Positions 1-8,157 are shown, counted from the first letter of the stretch. The stretch: DNA of 19,409 nucleotides from an uncultured Pseudomonadaceae bacterium (GCA_947630465.1 CANRHT010000014.1:1-19409), one strand, 5' to 3'. Program-made: numbers and translations. Notes: generated from the letters alone by a model not told the origin.

Positions 1-57
1 ACAACTGCGCTTATCAGTCTGCAGCCGCTTACATCCAAATAGACAAGGATTTTCCCT

Positions 58-1773
58 GTGGCCCATTTCAGAGTATTTTTTTCCTGCTTTATCATGTGGG
101 CTGCCTGTTTTACCACTCAAGCCTCAGCTGTGGTAAATATTGGCCAAGACGCAGTCCAGCTGACTGATTTTAAGATTGAATACTTTATTGATGACTTGCA
201 GTCACTCGACTACTCGTCTGTGCGCCAGCAAGCCTTTCAAGACACCTTTAACAGCACTTCTCTGGGCACCCAGGCAAAAGTCACGTGGTATCGAATCACA
301 CTGCACAACTCAACAGCACAGGAGCAGGCTCTTTTTCTGCATTTACCCAAGGCTTATCACATGCGCACACTAGACATAGTTGAAGAGCGCGCAGATAAAC
401 TTATCGACCATGTGCTGATTGATCTCAACCATGCCAGTGATCACCCGCTGATGTATAGCGGAGCTGTGATCTACCCTTTTACTCTAACGGGCGCGCAAAC
501 TACGACTCTTTATGTGCGCAGCCATGTGTACTCTCACCAATGGTTTGCAGTAGAGGTCTACGATGATGAGCACTCTAGAAAAGCGCTGGTCGGTGGGCAT
601 TTAGATATTGCCCTACTCGTTGGCATGATGCTGGCTTTAATGTTTTATAACGGTCTATTGTATTTTGCCACCAGTAAAAAAGAGAACATTTTATATTCTC
701 TTTACCTGATTTCAGGGCTGGTTTGGATTGCCTTATCCTACGGTTTGATTAGCAAAGTATTCAATACTTATGGTGATCATGTTTTTATCTTAAACCTGTC
801 GGTATTCACCATGCCGATTTTTCTCTTACTGTTTATGATGGCCATTTTTGAAACGCGAACACTCTATCCAAAAGAGCATCGCGCTCTACAGGTTATTTTA
901 GGACTGCTGACGGTATCCTTACTCTACGGCCTATTTGATATATCAGGCGCTTTGAAGCCTTCAAGCAGCTTAGCGGCATTAATGATGATAGTTACCTTCT
1001 CGGTCAGCATATCGCTGTACCGTAAGAAAGACCCTTTAGTGACATTCTTTTTAATTGGTCACACATTTTTTATCGTATTTAACGGCTTTGCCGTGATGTA
1101 TTACATGGGGCTGGTCCAACCCAACTATATAAACAGTCATGGTGTTGGCATTGGTATCGTACTGGAAGCCTTAACCCTGGCGTTTATTATTTCGTACCGC
1201 ATCAAGGTGCTTGAAGATATTCGCTCTAAACAAGATGAACTGAAACGACAAGCCTCCACCGATCCGCTGACCCAGCTCTACAACCGCCGCTACTTCATGG
1301 CAGAAAGTCGCTATATGGTTGAGAAAGCTCAAAAAGATGCAACATCTCTATCGGTAATTACCCTCGATATTGATCACTTTAAAGCGGTCAATGATAATCA
1401 CGGGCATAGCGCTGGCGACTTAGTATTGGTGGCTGTTTCTGCTGTTTTTCAGCGCTACAGTCGCGATGCAGATTTAATCGCCCGATTTGGTGGTGAGGAG
1501 TTTGTTATTTTGCTGCCCAGTGCTGGCCACGCCGAAGCACTTGAATGCGCAGAGCGGATTCGCCTTGGCGTCGAGCAACACAGTATTAAATTAAGCGATG
1601 AGTTGACGTTACGCATCACTGTTAGTTTAGGGGTGGCAGAGGTGGATATGAAGCAACCCGAACCCATTGATAGCGCTATTGACCAAGCTGATAAAGCGCT
1701 TTATCAAGCCAAAACCCTAGGTCGTAATCGTGTGTGCGCTGCTGAAACGTATAAAAACAACAGCATTGTATGA
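58..1773 (+). CDS. Membrane diguanylate cyclase with 7TMR-DISM sensor and GGDEF domain
   Basis: Predicted to make cyclic di-GMP from two GTP at the inner membrane in response to a periplasmic ligand. A signal peptide (residues 1 to about 24, ending ASA) precedes a periplasmic domain (about 25-165) of the 7TMR-DISMED2 type, with the W-x-R-x-x-L-x-N pattern near residue 77. Seven hydrophobic helices follow (about 180-385), then a GGDEF domain (about 400-560) starting with DPLTQLYNRR. The active-site motif is intact as GGEEF (478-482). An RDAD product-inhibition I-site (469-472) lies exactly five residues before it, so the enzyme should be active and feedback-inhibited. The start is GTG: an in-frame TAG lies at 40-42 and an AAGG ribosome site at 45-48. 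There is no EAL domain. The next gene is 237 bases away and probably separate. The input signal cannot be read from the sequence. Confidence 0.93.
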   Translation: MAHFRVFFSCFIMWAACFTTQASAVVNIGQDAVQLTDFKIEYFIDDLQSLDYSSVRQQAFQDTFNSTSLGTQAKVTWYRITLHNSTAQEQALFLHLPKAYHMRTLDIVEERADKLIDHVLIDLNHASDHPLMYSGAVIYPFTLTGAQTTTLYVRSHVYSHQWFAVEVYDDEHSRKALVGGHLDIALLVGMMLALMFYNGLLYFATSKKENILYSLYLISGLVWIALSYGLISKVFNTYGDHVFILNLSVFTMPIFLLLFMMAIFETRTLYPKEHRALQVILGLLTVSLLYGLFDISGALKPSSSLAALMMIVTFSVSISLYRKKDPLVTFFLIGHTFFIVFNGFAVMYYMGLVQPNYINSHGVGIGIVLEALTLAFIISYRIKVLEDIRSKQDELKRQASTDPLTQLYNRRYFMAESRYMVEKAQKDATSLSVITLDIDHFKAVNDNHGHSAGDLVLVAVSAVFQRYSRDADLIARFGGEEFVILLPSAGHAEALECAERIRLGVEQHSIKLSDELTLRITVSLGVAEVDMKQPEPIDSAIDQADKALYQAKTLGRNRVCAAETYKNNSIV

Positions 1774-1950
1774 GTCAAAAAACACCCGTGATAATCAAGC
1801 CTGAGCAAAAAATACAACTCTTCTTGCGCCTATTATTAAAGTGTTGATATCAGCGCTTTCTGCTAAACTGTTGGCTGTTTCTCATGCTTGCTTCTCATTA
1901 TTTACGGTCTGAAATGCTAAAGTTGCCACAGCAGCTTACCTTGCAGTACG

Positions 1951-1963
1951 AACTCAATGAGTT
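1951..1963. promoter_or_regulatory. 13-bp perfect dyad upstream of the FabI-like gene (possible operator)
   Basis: AACTCA-A-TGAGTT is a perfect six-base inverted repeat around one central base, 47 bases before the GTG start of the reductase gene. Its place between a possible promoter (a TTGATA box at 1844-1849 with a poor -10) and the coding start would suit a repressor or activator site. I do not recognise it as a known fatty-acid regulator site, and a dyad this short can occur by chance. Confidence 0.25.
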
Positions 1964-2010
1964 GTGCCTGAGAGTTTGATTCAGATTATTTAAATAATGG
2001 AGAGTAAAGA

Positions 2011-2778
2011 GTGTCCTTATCATTAAAAGGAAAGAGAGGCATTATCGTTGGTGTTGCCAATGATCAAAGTATTGCTTTTGGTTGCGCTAAAGCGCTGCAC
2101 GCTGCTGGTGCTGAAATTGCAATGACCTACCAAAATGACAAAGCATTACCTTTTGTAGAACCTTTAGCGAAATCAGTTGATGCCAAAGTCTTTATGCCTT
2201 GCAACGTTGTGCGTGAAGGTGAATTAGAAGCCTTCTTCAAAGCAGTGGAAGATATGTGGGGACAGATTGACTTTGTGATCCACTCTATCGCTTGGTCTCC
2301 TATTAATGAACTGCACGGCCGTGTTGTTGACTCGACCAGCGAAGGTTTTAGTAAAGCCATTGATATTTCTTGTCACTCATTTATTCGTATGGCAAAACTT
2401 GCAGAGCCTTTAATGAAAAATGGTGGTTCTTTAATCACTATGAGTTATTACGGTGCCGATAAAGTTGTTGACCATTACAACATGATGGGCCCGATTAAAG
2501 CAGCACTAGAAAGCTCTGTACGTTATCTTGCAGCGGAATTAGGTGGCAGCAATATTCGTGTCAACTGCGTTTCGCCGGGTCCAATGATGACACGAGCGTC
2601 CTCAGGTATTGATCAGTTTAGCGAGTTAGTTGAAAGCGCTAAATCACAATCACCATTAAAGCGCTTATGCACGATTGAGGAAGTCGGCGATTTAACAGCG
2701 TTTTTAGTCAGTCCTTTATCAACCGCTATAACGGGCAGCGTGCACTATGTTGATGCAGGCCATAACATTATGGCGTAA
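2011..2778 (+). CDS. fabI: Divergent FabI-type enoyl-[acyl-carrier-protein] reductase (NADH), SDR family
   Basis: Probably reduces trans-2-enoyl-ACP in the last step of the fatty-acid elongation cycle in the cytoplasm. The 255-residue length fits FabI. It has the FabI-type variant of the SDR nucleotide loop (GVANDQSIAFG, residues 14-24), TYQND (39-43), SYYGAD (145-150) and the catalytic pair Tyr156 and Lys163 in YNMMGPIK, with Tyr146 also present; these match E. coli numbering. The sequence is clearly not the usual Pseudomonas FabI: HSIAWSP (91-97) replaces HSIGFAP, so an alanine stands at the E. coli Gly93 position where triclosan or diazaborine resistance changes occur. It belongs to a sister clade seen in some proteobacteria, so another SDR substrate is possible. 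The start is GTG with GGAGAG at 1999-2004. A hairpin and terminator follow directly, so it is probably transcribed alone. Confidence 0.8.
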   Translation: MSLSLKGKRGIIVGVANDQSIAFGCAKALHAAGAEIAMTYQNDKALPFVEPLAKSVDAKVFMPCNVVREGELEAFFKAVEDMWGQIDFVIHSIAWSPINELHGRVVDSTSEGFSKAIDISCHSFIRMAKLAEPLMKNGGSLITMSYYGADKVVDHYNMMGPIKAALESSVRYLAAELGGSNIRVNCVSPGPMMTRASSGIDQFSELVESAKSQSPLKRLCTIEEVGDLTAFLVSPLSTAITGSVHYVDAGHNIMA

Positions 2779-2789
2779 ACGCAGAATCA

Positions 2790-2850
2790 ATATTTTGGGG
2801 TAACCGACTCAATGCACATTGCATCTGTTCAGCTGGACACCCCAAAATAT
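2790..2850 (+). repeat. 12-bp perfect inverted repeat enclosing a smaller hairpin, 3' of fabI
   Basis: ATATTTTGGGGT (2790-2801) and ACCCCAAAATAT (2839-2850) are exact reverse complements separated by 37 bases. Inside that loop ATGCA (2812-2816) and TGCAT (2820-2824) form a second stem with a three-base loop. The element begins 11 bases after the fabI stop and ends 12 bases before a rho-independent terminator, so it would fold in the fabI 3' untranslated RNA. It may stabilise the mRNA end or be part of a 3'-derived small RNA. A miniature repeat element is another possibility. Confidence 0.6.
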
Positions 2851-2862
2851 CTGTGCAAATCA

Positions 2863-2891
2863 CCCTTAAGTATTTTACTTAGGGGTTTTTT
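2863..2891 (+). terminator. Rho-independent terminator after fabI
   Basis: CCCTTAAGT (2863-2871) pairs with ACTTAGGGG (2877-2885), nine pairs including one G-T, around a five-base loop. Six T follow at 2886-2891. This ends the fabI transcript. Confidence 0.85.
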
Positions 2892-3387
2892 ATTGCTGCA
2901 AACCTAAGCTAGAACACTGATCACAGCCGACCCTACTCAACTGCACGACTGTCAAACAACGCAAGCCCCAATAAAATTGTTCCGCGCAAAGAGCATAAGC
3001 TGTTTACGCAATAGCAAACGATTATTGTTTAGCTGAGCAACCTGCGTATCGAGACGAATAAGTGACTTATTCTGACCTCAGATATGGCACAATGATGCCT
3101 TATTGGTGAAAGACGCTGCTGCTATTACAGCTATAACGCTGTGTTTCTGATAATTTACCAATGAAAATATTTTACTGTATTGCGCTGAGTGGTCTAGGGG
3201 CTGCTCATTGGTCGAAGCAAAATGATCAAAACGCGCCAATATCAGCCATAACAGACGTGCTCAGCGCTCGACCCATTTGAATCGAGCGCACGTCTTAATA
3301 ATAAGTACATCAACATAATACAGTTGGCGCTCTGTGCTCGTAGCACGCCACACTCACACAACAATACTTGAATAGGCGAATTCAAAT
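2892..3387. other. Gene-free region with several dyads and bulged hairpins
   Basis: About 500 bases without a convincing gene. It holds a 17-bp dyad at 3056-3072, a hairpin at 3254-3294 (eight-base stem, five-base bulge, then five more pairs) and a similar bulged hairpin at 3326-3349 (GGCG, bulge, TGCT, loop CGT, AGCACGCC). A weak -10 (CATAAT, 3314-3319) could serve the PEGA gene, with no clear -35. A 39-codon frame at 3161-3280 has no ribosome site. The density of dyads suggests regulatory DNA or a non-coding RNA, but no known RNA family is recognisable. Confidence 0.4.
3056..3072. promoter_or_regulatory. 17-bp perfect dyad GAATAAGT-G-ACTTATTC (possible operator)
   Basis: Two eight-base arms are exact reverse complements around one central G. 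The form is typical of a site for a dimeric regulator. It lies 316 bases before the PEGA gene start and 165 after the fabI terminator, so its target is unclear. I do not recognise the consensus. Confidence 0.35.
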
Positions 3388-4545
3388 ATGGGGATTCAAA
3401 CACAAAACTGGGGAAGCATAGGGAGCTCGCTGCGCATACAAAACATGCTCAGCATCTTAAAAAGCTCAACCACCTACGTACTCACCAGCATATTTTTTAT
3501 TGTCAGCTTGCTTGCTTATGAATATGCCTTTGCCAATGATACGGCTAATCAAACAGTTTCAACTCAGCGCACAGCAACGGCGGCCAATCAAACGTCAACA
3601 ACTCGCTCAGGATTCGTCAGCCAAGCCGATATTGATGCGCTAGTGATCCGCGTTGACGCCTTGAATGAAGAGAAAGCGCAGCTTGATAATCAATGGCGTA
3701 TTGAACGTAACCGCTACGATTCAACAAAAATTCGCATTGATGACAGTAAAAAAACGATTCGCTTAGAAATGGATGAGGTGTTACTGAACAACTCGCCACG
3801 CGACCGTTTGGACGGTTTGCTCAGTCAGCATGAAGCGCTCTCAAAAGACTCTAAAGAAGTGGCCAAAAAAGTCGCTCAACTCGAAGAGAAACTGACCGCG
3901 CACCAATTGTTATCTGTGCAAGCTCATCGCGACCTCGACAGTATGCGTACGCGCTACGTGGCTCAGCAGCGTGAGCAAGATCTGCAACGCGTACAAGAAA
4001 TCACCCGTTTTCTTGATCGTGAATTGCGTTTCAGCGAAAACGTTTCTTTCAAGTGCTCAACTAACAAGAGCCTAACCGCTTGCTTAAATGACTACCCACT
4101 GGACGCCAGAATCCAAAACTGGGTACAAGACCATTACCAAGAAGCGTTATTTGCTCAACTCGCGGGTAAAGTGGATTCAGTTAAATTAAGCTCTGACTGG
4201 TACTCCACACAAATCAGCCGCAACTTTACTGACGCCACCATCAATCTTGATGGCTCAGTCTCTGCTGAAGTTGAAATCAATGCCATAATTATGCCACGCA
4301 AGATGATGGCCTGCGCTTTACTCAAAGCACCCGCTGATTTATGTGCAGCACAGTCTGCATCGTTAATTGTGCGCAGCAATAAGTACGGCGACCAGGTTTA
4401 CATCAACGACAAACCTTATGGCTCAACGCCCTTATCCGTGATGCTTGATCCCGGTGAGTATAATGTTGAAGTAAAATTCAAAGGTTTGACACAAAAACGT
4501 ACGCTGACATTAGATGAGAACCGCCATCTTAACTTTGTCTTCTAA
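3388..4545 (+). CDS. Exported coiled-coil protein with C-terminal PEGA domain, function unknown
   Basis: I do not recognise a named gene. Residues 26-48 form a hydrophobic signal or anchor segment ending in AYEYAFA, so the protein is probably periplasmic or inner-membrane anchored. Residues about 78-208 are charged, heptad-like and probably coiled coil. Residues about 215-320 are a globular part with two close cysteine pairs (Cys223/Cys232 and Cys309/Cys319), which fits periplasmic disulfides. Residues about 325-385 match the PEGA domain (YGDQVYINDKPYGSTPLSV, then DPGEYNVEVK). PEGA domains are common in surface and cell-envelope proteins; no enzyme motif is visible. Two starts are possible: ATG 3388 (AGGCGA upstream) or ATG 3445 (residue 20), which would give a more normal signal peptide but has no well-spaced ribosome site. 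It stands alone, with a long leader and a terminator behind it. Confidence 0.8.
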   Translation: MGIQTQNWGSIGSSLRIQNMLSILKSSTTYVLTSIFFIVSLLAYEYAFANDTANQTVSTQRTATAANQTSTTRSGFVSQADIDALVIRVDALNEEKAQLDNQWRIERNRYDSTKIRIDDSKKTIRLEMDEVLLNNSPRDRLDGLLSQHEALSKDSKEVAKKVAQLEEKLTAHQLLSVQAHRDLDSMRTRYVAQQREQDLQRVQEITRFLDRELRFSENVSFKCSTNKSLTACLNDYPLDARIQNWVQDHYQEALFAQLAGKVDSVKLSSDWYSTQISRNFTDATINLDGSVSAEVEINAIIMPRKMMACALLKAPADLCAAQSASLIVRSNKYGDQVYINDKPYGSTPLSVMLDPGEYNVEVKFKGLTQKRTLTLDENRHLNFVF

Positions 4546-4571
4546 AGCGTTTTATTGAAGTACTGCCCACT

Positions 4572-4599
4572 AAAAACCAGCCTTAGCGCTGGTTTTTTT
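4572..4599. terminator. Bidirectional rho-independent terminator between convergent genes
   Basis: AACCAGC (4575-4581) pairs with GCTGGTT (4588-4594) around a six-base loop. A-rich sequence precedes the stem and a T run (4593-4599) follows, so it can end transcription of the PEGA gene and of the small minus-strand gene that converges on it. Confidence 0.85.
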
Positions 4600-4638
4600 A
4601 TCGTTAGTTAAAAGTGGCTTTCAGCTTATATTTCAAAG

Positions 4639-4848
4639 TTACCCATCATTGGTTTCATCGTCTAAGCCGTCGCGCATGCGCTGCATTTCTTCAGTAGACT
4701 TTAAACGGCACACAGCGAGTTGCGCTAAGCGCATATTTTTTACTGCCACTAACGGGTCTTCTGCAGGCGCACTGCTTTGCGCACGTTCGTAGGCACTCAA
4801 GTCATCCAGCTCTTCAGCATCTTGTTCCTGCTTAATATCATCACTCAT
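4639..4848 (-). CDS. Small acidic hypothetical protein divergent from mutS
   Basis: Not recognised. The chosen ATG at 4848 gives 69 residues, strongly acidic (MSDDIKQEQDAEELDD at the start, GLDDETNDG at the end), with a probable amphipathic helix about residues 31-60 (LVAVKNMRLAQLAVCRLKS). There is no signal peptide or membrane segment, so it is cytoplasmic if made. The frame continues upstream to a GTG at 4956, which would add 36 basic residues (105 in total) and leave only about 50 bases to mutS. I prefer 4848 because GGGA lies seven bases before it, while the GTG has no ribosome site. Support for a real gene is the convergent terminator at its 3' end and coding-like composition. A functional link with mutS is not shown by position alone. 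Confidence 0.5.
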   Translation of the reverse strand: MSDDIKQEQDAEELDDLSAYERAQSSAPAEDPLVAVKNMRLAQLAVCRLKSTEEMQRMRDGLDDETNDG

Positions 4849-5006
4849 AACATAGTCCCAGCGCGCTGCAGACGATAACCATCTGCCTAAATAATGACCA
4901 ACAGACTTTAACTTAGCATGCTTAAGCCGCTCTTTTAGCGTGACATAAGGCAGCACTGCATAAATTTTTTCTGCAATCCGCTAGACTAGTACTTTTTGCA
5001 GCGCTA

Positions 5007-7592
5007 TTGAGTCAGTTCAGTATGAGTGTTAAAGATTTAAGCAAGCACACCCCAATGATGCAGCAGTATTGGCGGTTAAAAAACCAGCACCCCGAGCAGA
5101 TTATGTTTTATCGCATGGGTGACTTTTATGAACTTTTTTATGACGATGCAAAAAAAGCTTCGCAACTGTTAGATATCACTCTCACCTCGCGCGGGCAGTC
5201 AGCGGGCAGCATTATTCCCATGGCCGGCATCCCCTTCCATGCCGCTGAAGGCTATTTGGCACGTTTAGTCAGCTTGGGCGAGTCTGTCGTCATCTGTGAG
5301 CAAACCGGTGACCCGGCAACGGCAAAAGGCCCGGTGGAACGCCAAGTGGTGCGTATCCTCACGCCCGGCACCGTCAGCGACGAAGCCCTTATGGATGATC
5401 GCCGCGACAACCTTGTAGCGGCGTTACTCGGTACAGACACACTATTTGGTTTGGCGGTGTTAGATATCAGCAGTGGCCGCTTTAGTGTGCAAGAGTTAAG
5501 CAGTGAAGAAAATGTACTGGCAGAACTCGAACGCGTCAATCCAGCGGAACTGCTGATGCCTGATGATTGGGCGATCCCCAGCGCTCTGAATAAACGCCGT
5601 GGTAACCAGCGCCGTGCACCGTGGGATTTTGATTACGACAGCGGCTTTAAAGCCCTATGTCAGCAGTTTGCCACCCAAGATTTAAAAGGCTTTGGTTGTG
5701 AGACCTTATCCTTAGCGATTGGCGCAGCAGGCTGTTTATTAAACTATGCCAAAGAAACTCAGCGTACCGCCCTGCCCCATATTCGCAGTTTGTTTCATGA
5801 ACGCATCAGCGAAACAGTAGTGCTCGATGCTGCGACGCGGCGCAACTTAGAACTGGATAAAAACCTCTCCGGTGGCCGTGATAACACCCTGCAATCAGTG
5901 ATTGATCGCTGCCAAACCAGTATGGGTAGCCGCCTGCTCAGCCGCTGGCTGAACCGCCCGTTACGCCAAAAAGCAGTACTTGAAGCGCGCCAAGATGCGA
6001 TTGCCTACTTGCTCAATGACTATCATTTTGAACAGGTGCAACCCGCGCTAAAAGATATCGGTGACATTGAACGTATTTTAGCGCGCATCAGTTTGCGCAG
6101 TGCCCGCCCGCGTGATCTGGCACGTTTACGCGATGCCCTTAATGCGCTGCCTGCCTTGCAAGAGGTGCTGTCAGCCTTGGATATCAGCCGTATTCAAGAA
6201 CTGGCACAAGCCATTAGCCTGTATCCAGAGCTATCCGACACCCTGAGCCGCGCCATTATTGATAACCCACCTGCGGTGATTCGCGAAGGCGGTGTATTAA
6301 AGCTCGGTTACGATGCTGAACTCGATGAGTTGCTGACCATCAGCGAAACCGCCGGCCAGTACTTAATTGATTTGGAAACCCGCGAAAAAGCCCGTACCGG
6401 TTTAGCCAACTTAAAAGTCGGTTACAACCGCGTCCACGGCTATTTTATTGAAATCCCCACACGCCAAGCTGAACAGGCACCGCCTGAATATATTCGTCGG
6501 CAAACCCTCAAAGGTGCTGAGCGCTTTATTATTCCAGAACTGAAAGCCTTTGAAGATAAAGCCCTGTCGGCAAAAAGCCGCGCGTTAGCCCGCGAAAAGC
6601 AGCTGTATGATGAGCTTTTAGATATTTTGATTACCCAGATTGCACCCTTGCAAGCCAGCGCCGCTGCACTGGCGGAACTGGATGTGATCAGCAATTTATC
6701 TGAGCGCGCACTTAACCTTAATCTATGCCGCCCGCAGTTTACCGAGCAGCCACTCTTAGACATTAAGCAAGGCCGCCACTTGGTGGTTGAGCACGTGCTG
6801 ACCACGCCTTTTGTCGCCAACGATGTCAGCATGGATGACGCCACGCGCATGCTGATTATCACTGGTCCCAATATGGGTGGTAAATCGACCTATATGCGCC
6901 AAACTGCGTTGATCGTGCTACTGGCACACATCGGTAGTTTCGTTCCTGCCCAGCAGTGTTCTTTATCGCTGGTGGATCGTATTTTCACTCGGATTGGCTC
7001 CAGTGATGACCTCGCCGGTGGACGCTCAACCTTTATGGTCGAGATGAGCGAAACAGCCAATATTTTGCACAATGCCAGTGCCAGCAGCTTAGTGCTGATG
7101 GATGAGGTCGGCCGCGGTACCAGTACCTTTGATGGTTTATCACTGGCTTGGGCCGCCGCTGAGCAGCTGGCCGAGCTCAAAGCTTGGACCTTATTTGCCA
7201 CACACTATTTTGAGCTGACGTCACTGCCTGAGCGCTTAAGTAGCGTGGCCAACGTGCACTTGAGTGCCACTGAGCACCAAGATCGGATTGTCTTCTTGCA
7301 TAACGTACGCAGCGGTCCTGCCAGCCAAAGTTATGGTTTAGCCGTAGCGCAATTGGCCGGTGTGCCCACTGCAGTCATCACGCGCGCCCGTGAGCACCTC
7401 AAACAGCTCGAAGACAGCAGTGTGCTGCAAGACAAACACACAGCCAAGGCTGCAGCGCCAGCACCGATACAAAGTGATTTATTCGCTACGCAGCCGCATC
7501 CGCTGCTGCTAGAATTACACAACCTAAGCCCAGACGAGCTCACCGCTAAACAAGCACTTGATCTGTTATATGCTTGGAAGGCGCAAATCTAA
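5007..7592 (+). CDS. mutS: DNA mismatch repair ATPase MutS
   Basis: Recognises base mismatches and small loops after replication and starts repair with MutL. Full length for the family. The mismatch-reading motif GDFYELF (Phe40, Glu42 in this numbering) lies in the N-terminal domain, followed by the connector, lever/clamp and ATPase domains. Walker A is GPNMGGKST (620-628), and Walker B is [14 protein letters not shown] with Asp699 and Glu700. A C-terminal QSDLF (822-826) matches the beta-clamp binding motif known in Pseudomonas MutS. The start is uncertain: TTG 5007 or ATG 5022. The ATG form would begin [16 protein letters not shown], close to the Pseudomonas N-terminus, but neither has a clear ribosome site. 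It is followed by fdxA after 136 bases. No defect that would suggest a mutator is visible. Confidence 0.97.
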   Translation: MSQFSMSVKDLSKHTPMMQQYWRLKNQHPEQIMFYRMGDFYELFYDDAKKASQLLDITLTSRGQSAGSIIPMAGIPFHAAEGYLARLVSLGESVVICEQTGDPATAKGPVERQVVRILTPGTVSDEALMDDRRDNLVAALLGTDTLFGLAVLDISSGRFSVQELSSEENVLAELERVNPAELLMPDDWAIPSALNKRRGNQRRAPWDFDYDSGFKALCQQFATQDLKGFGCETLSLAIGAAGCLLNYAKETQRTALPHIRSLFHERISETVVLDAATRRNLELDKNLSGGRDNTLQSVIDRCQTSMGSRLLSRWLNRPLRQKAVLEARQDAIAYLLNDYHFEQVQPALKDIGDIERILARISLRSARPRDLARLRDALNALPALQEVLSALDISRIQELAQAISLYPELSDTLSRAIIDNPPAVIREGGVLKLGYDAELDELLTISETAGQYLIDLETREKARTGLANLKVGYNRVHGYFIEIPTRQAEQAPPEYIRRQTLKGAERFIIPELKAFEDKALSAKSRALAREKQLYDELLDILITQIAPLQASAAALAELDVISNLSERALNLNLCRPQFTEQPLLDIKQGRHLVVEHVLTTPFVANDVSMDDATRMLIITGPNMGGKSTYMRQTALIVLLAHIGSFVPAQQCSLSLVDRIFTRIGSSDDLAGGRSTFMVEMSETANILHNASASSLVLMDEVGRGTSTFDGLSLAWAAAEQLAELKAWTLFATHYFELTSLPERLSSVANVHLSATEHQDRIVFLHNVRSGPASQSYGLAVAQLAGVPTAVITRAREHLKQLEDSSVLQDKHTAKAAAPAPIQSDLFATQPHPLLLELHNLSPDELTAKQALDLLYAWKAQI

Positions 7593-7642
7593 CGCTAGAT
7601 AACGCAAGCTGTTAGAATAGCCGACCTTTTACTTTATACACT

Positions 7643-7662
7643 GCGCTGCCGTAGGGCGGCGC
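7643..7662 (+). terminator. Short GC-rich hairpin between mutS and fdxA (weak terminator or attenuator)
   Basis: GCGCTGCC (7643-7650) and GGCGGCGC (7655-7662) form eight pairs with one G-T around loop GTAG. The following bases (TTCTATATTTAC) are T-rich but not a true T run. A weak -10-like TATACA at 7635-7640 lies just before it, so the hairpin could instead be in the fdxA leader. Confidence 0.4.
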
Positions 7663-7728
7663 TTCTATATTTACTTGTAGTTCTACACAGATAGAGCACA
7701 AGTCATTAGCCCTAGGAGATAGCTAGTT

Positions 7729-8052
7729 ATGACCTTCGTTGTCACTGATAACTGCGTTAAATGCAAGTACACCGACTGCGTAGAAGTCTGCCCAGTAGAC
7801 TGTTTCTATGAAGGTCCAAACTTTCTGGTGATTCACCCAGATGAGTGCATTGACTGCGCTTTATGTGAGCCTGAGTGCCCAGCTGAAGCGATTTTCGCTG
7901 AAGACGAAGTACCTGAAGATATGCAGGAATACACCGCATTGAACCAAGAGTTAGCCGACATCTGGCCCAATATCACCGAAAAGAAAGATGCCCTACCCGA
8001 TGCTGAAGAATGGGATGGTGTTGCGGATAAGTTGAAACACCTCGAGCGTTAA
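7729..8052 (+). CDS. fdxA: Seven-iron ferredoxin FdxA (3Fe-4S + 4Fe-4S)
   Basis: Small cytoplasmic electron carrier almost identical in pattern to Azotobacter vinelandii ferredoxin I. By comparison, Cys9, Cys17 and Cys50 should hold the 3Fe-4S cluster and Cys21, Cys40, Cys43 and Cys46 the 4Fe-4S cluster; Cys12 and Cys25 are the extra non-ligand cysteines. The C-terminal tail ([20 protein letters not shown]) is also conserved, and 107 residues is the usual length. A GGAG ribosome site lies about 11 bases before the ATG. In Pseudomonas this gene lies between mutS and rpoS; here rpoS does not follow. The redox partner is not evident from the neighbours. Confidence 0.97.
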   Translation: MTFVVTDNCVKCKYTDCVEVCPVDCFYEGPNFLVIHPDECIDCALCEPECPAEAIFAEDEVPEDMQEYTALNQELADIWPNITEKKDALPDAEEWDGVADKLKHLER

Positions 8053-8102
8053 TCTGCTCAGAGCAGTTGAGCAGCACAGCGCAGACTCAACCGCCTCACA
8101 AT

Positions 8103-8144
8103 AAAAAACCCCGTAGCCGTTTCATCGCGGCTACGGGGTTTTTA
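8103..8144. terminator. Perfect bidirectional terminator between fdxA and lipA
   Basis: A 16-base arm at 8104-8119 (AAAAACCCCGTAGCCG) is the exact complement of 8128-8143 around an eight-base loop, giving a T run on either strand. It ends both fdxA and the long minus-strand operon finishing with lipA. Confidence 0.95.
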
Positions 8145-8157
8145 TTTAAGCGTCTAT

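Noticed and set aside
1969-1983. GAGAGTTTGATTCAG upstream of fabI resembles the conserved 5' start of 16S rRNA.
   Set aside because: The match is short, the following bases do not continue as 16S, and a protein gene begins 30 bases later.
3161-3280. 39-codon frame starting MKIFYCIALSGLGAAHWS.
   Set aside because: No ribosome site, no recognisable homology, and its end lies in a hairpin; the leading hydrophobic stretch alone is too little support.
6440-7201. Minus-strand frames of 103-143 residues inside mutS.
   Set aside because: Serine-rich shadow frames opposite a full, conserved mutS; no starts with ribosome sites.
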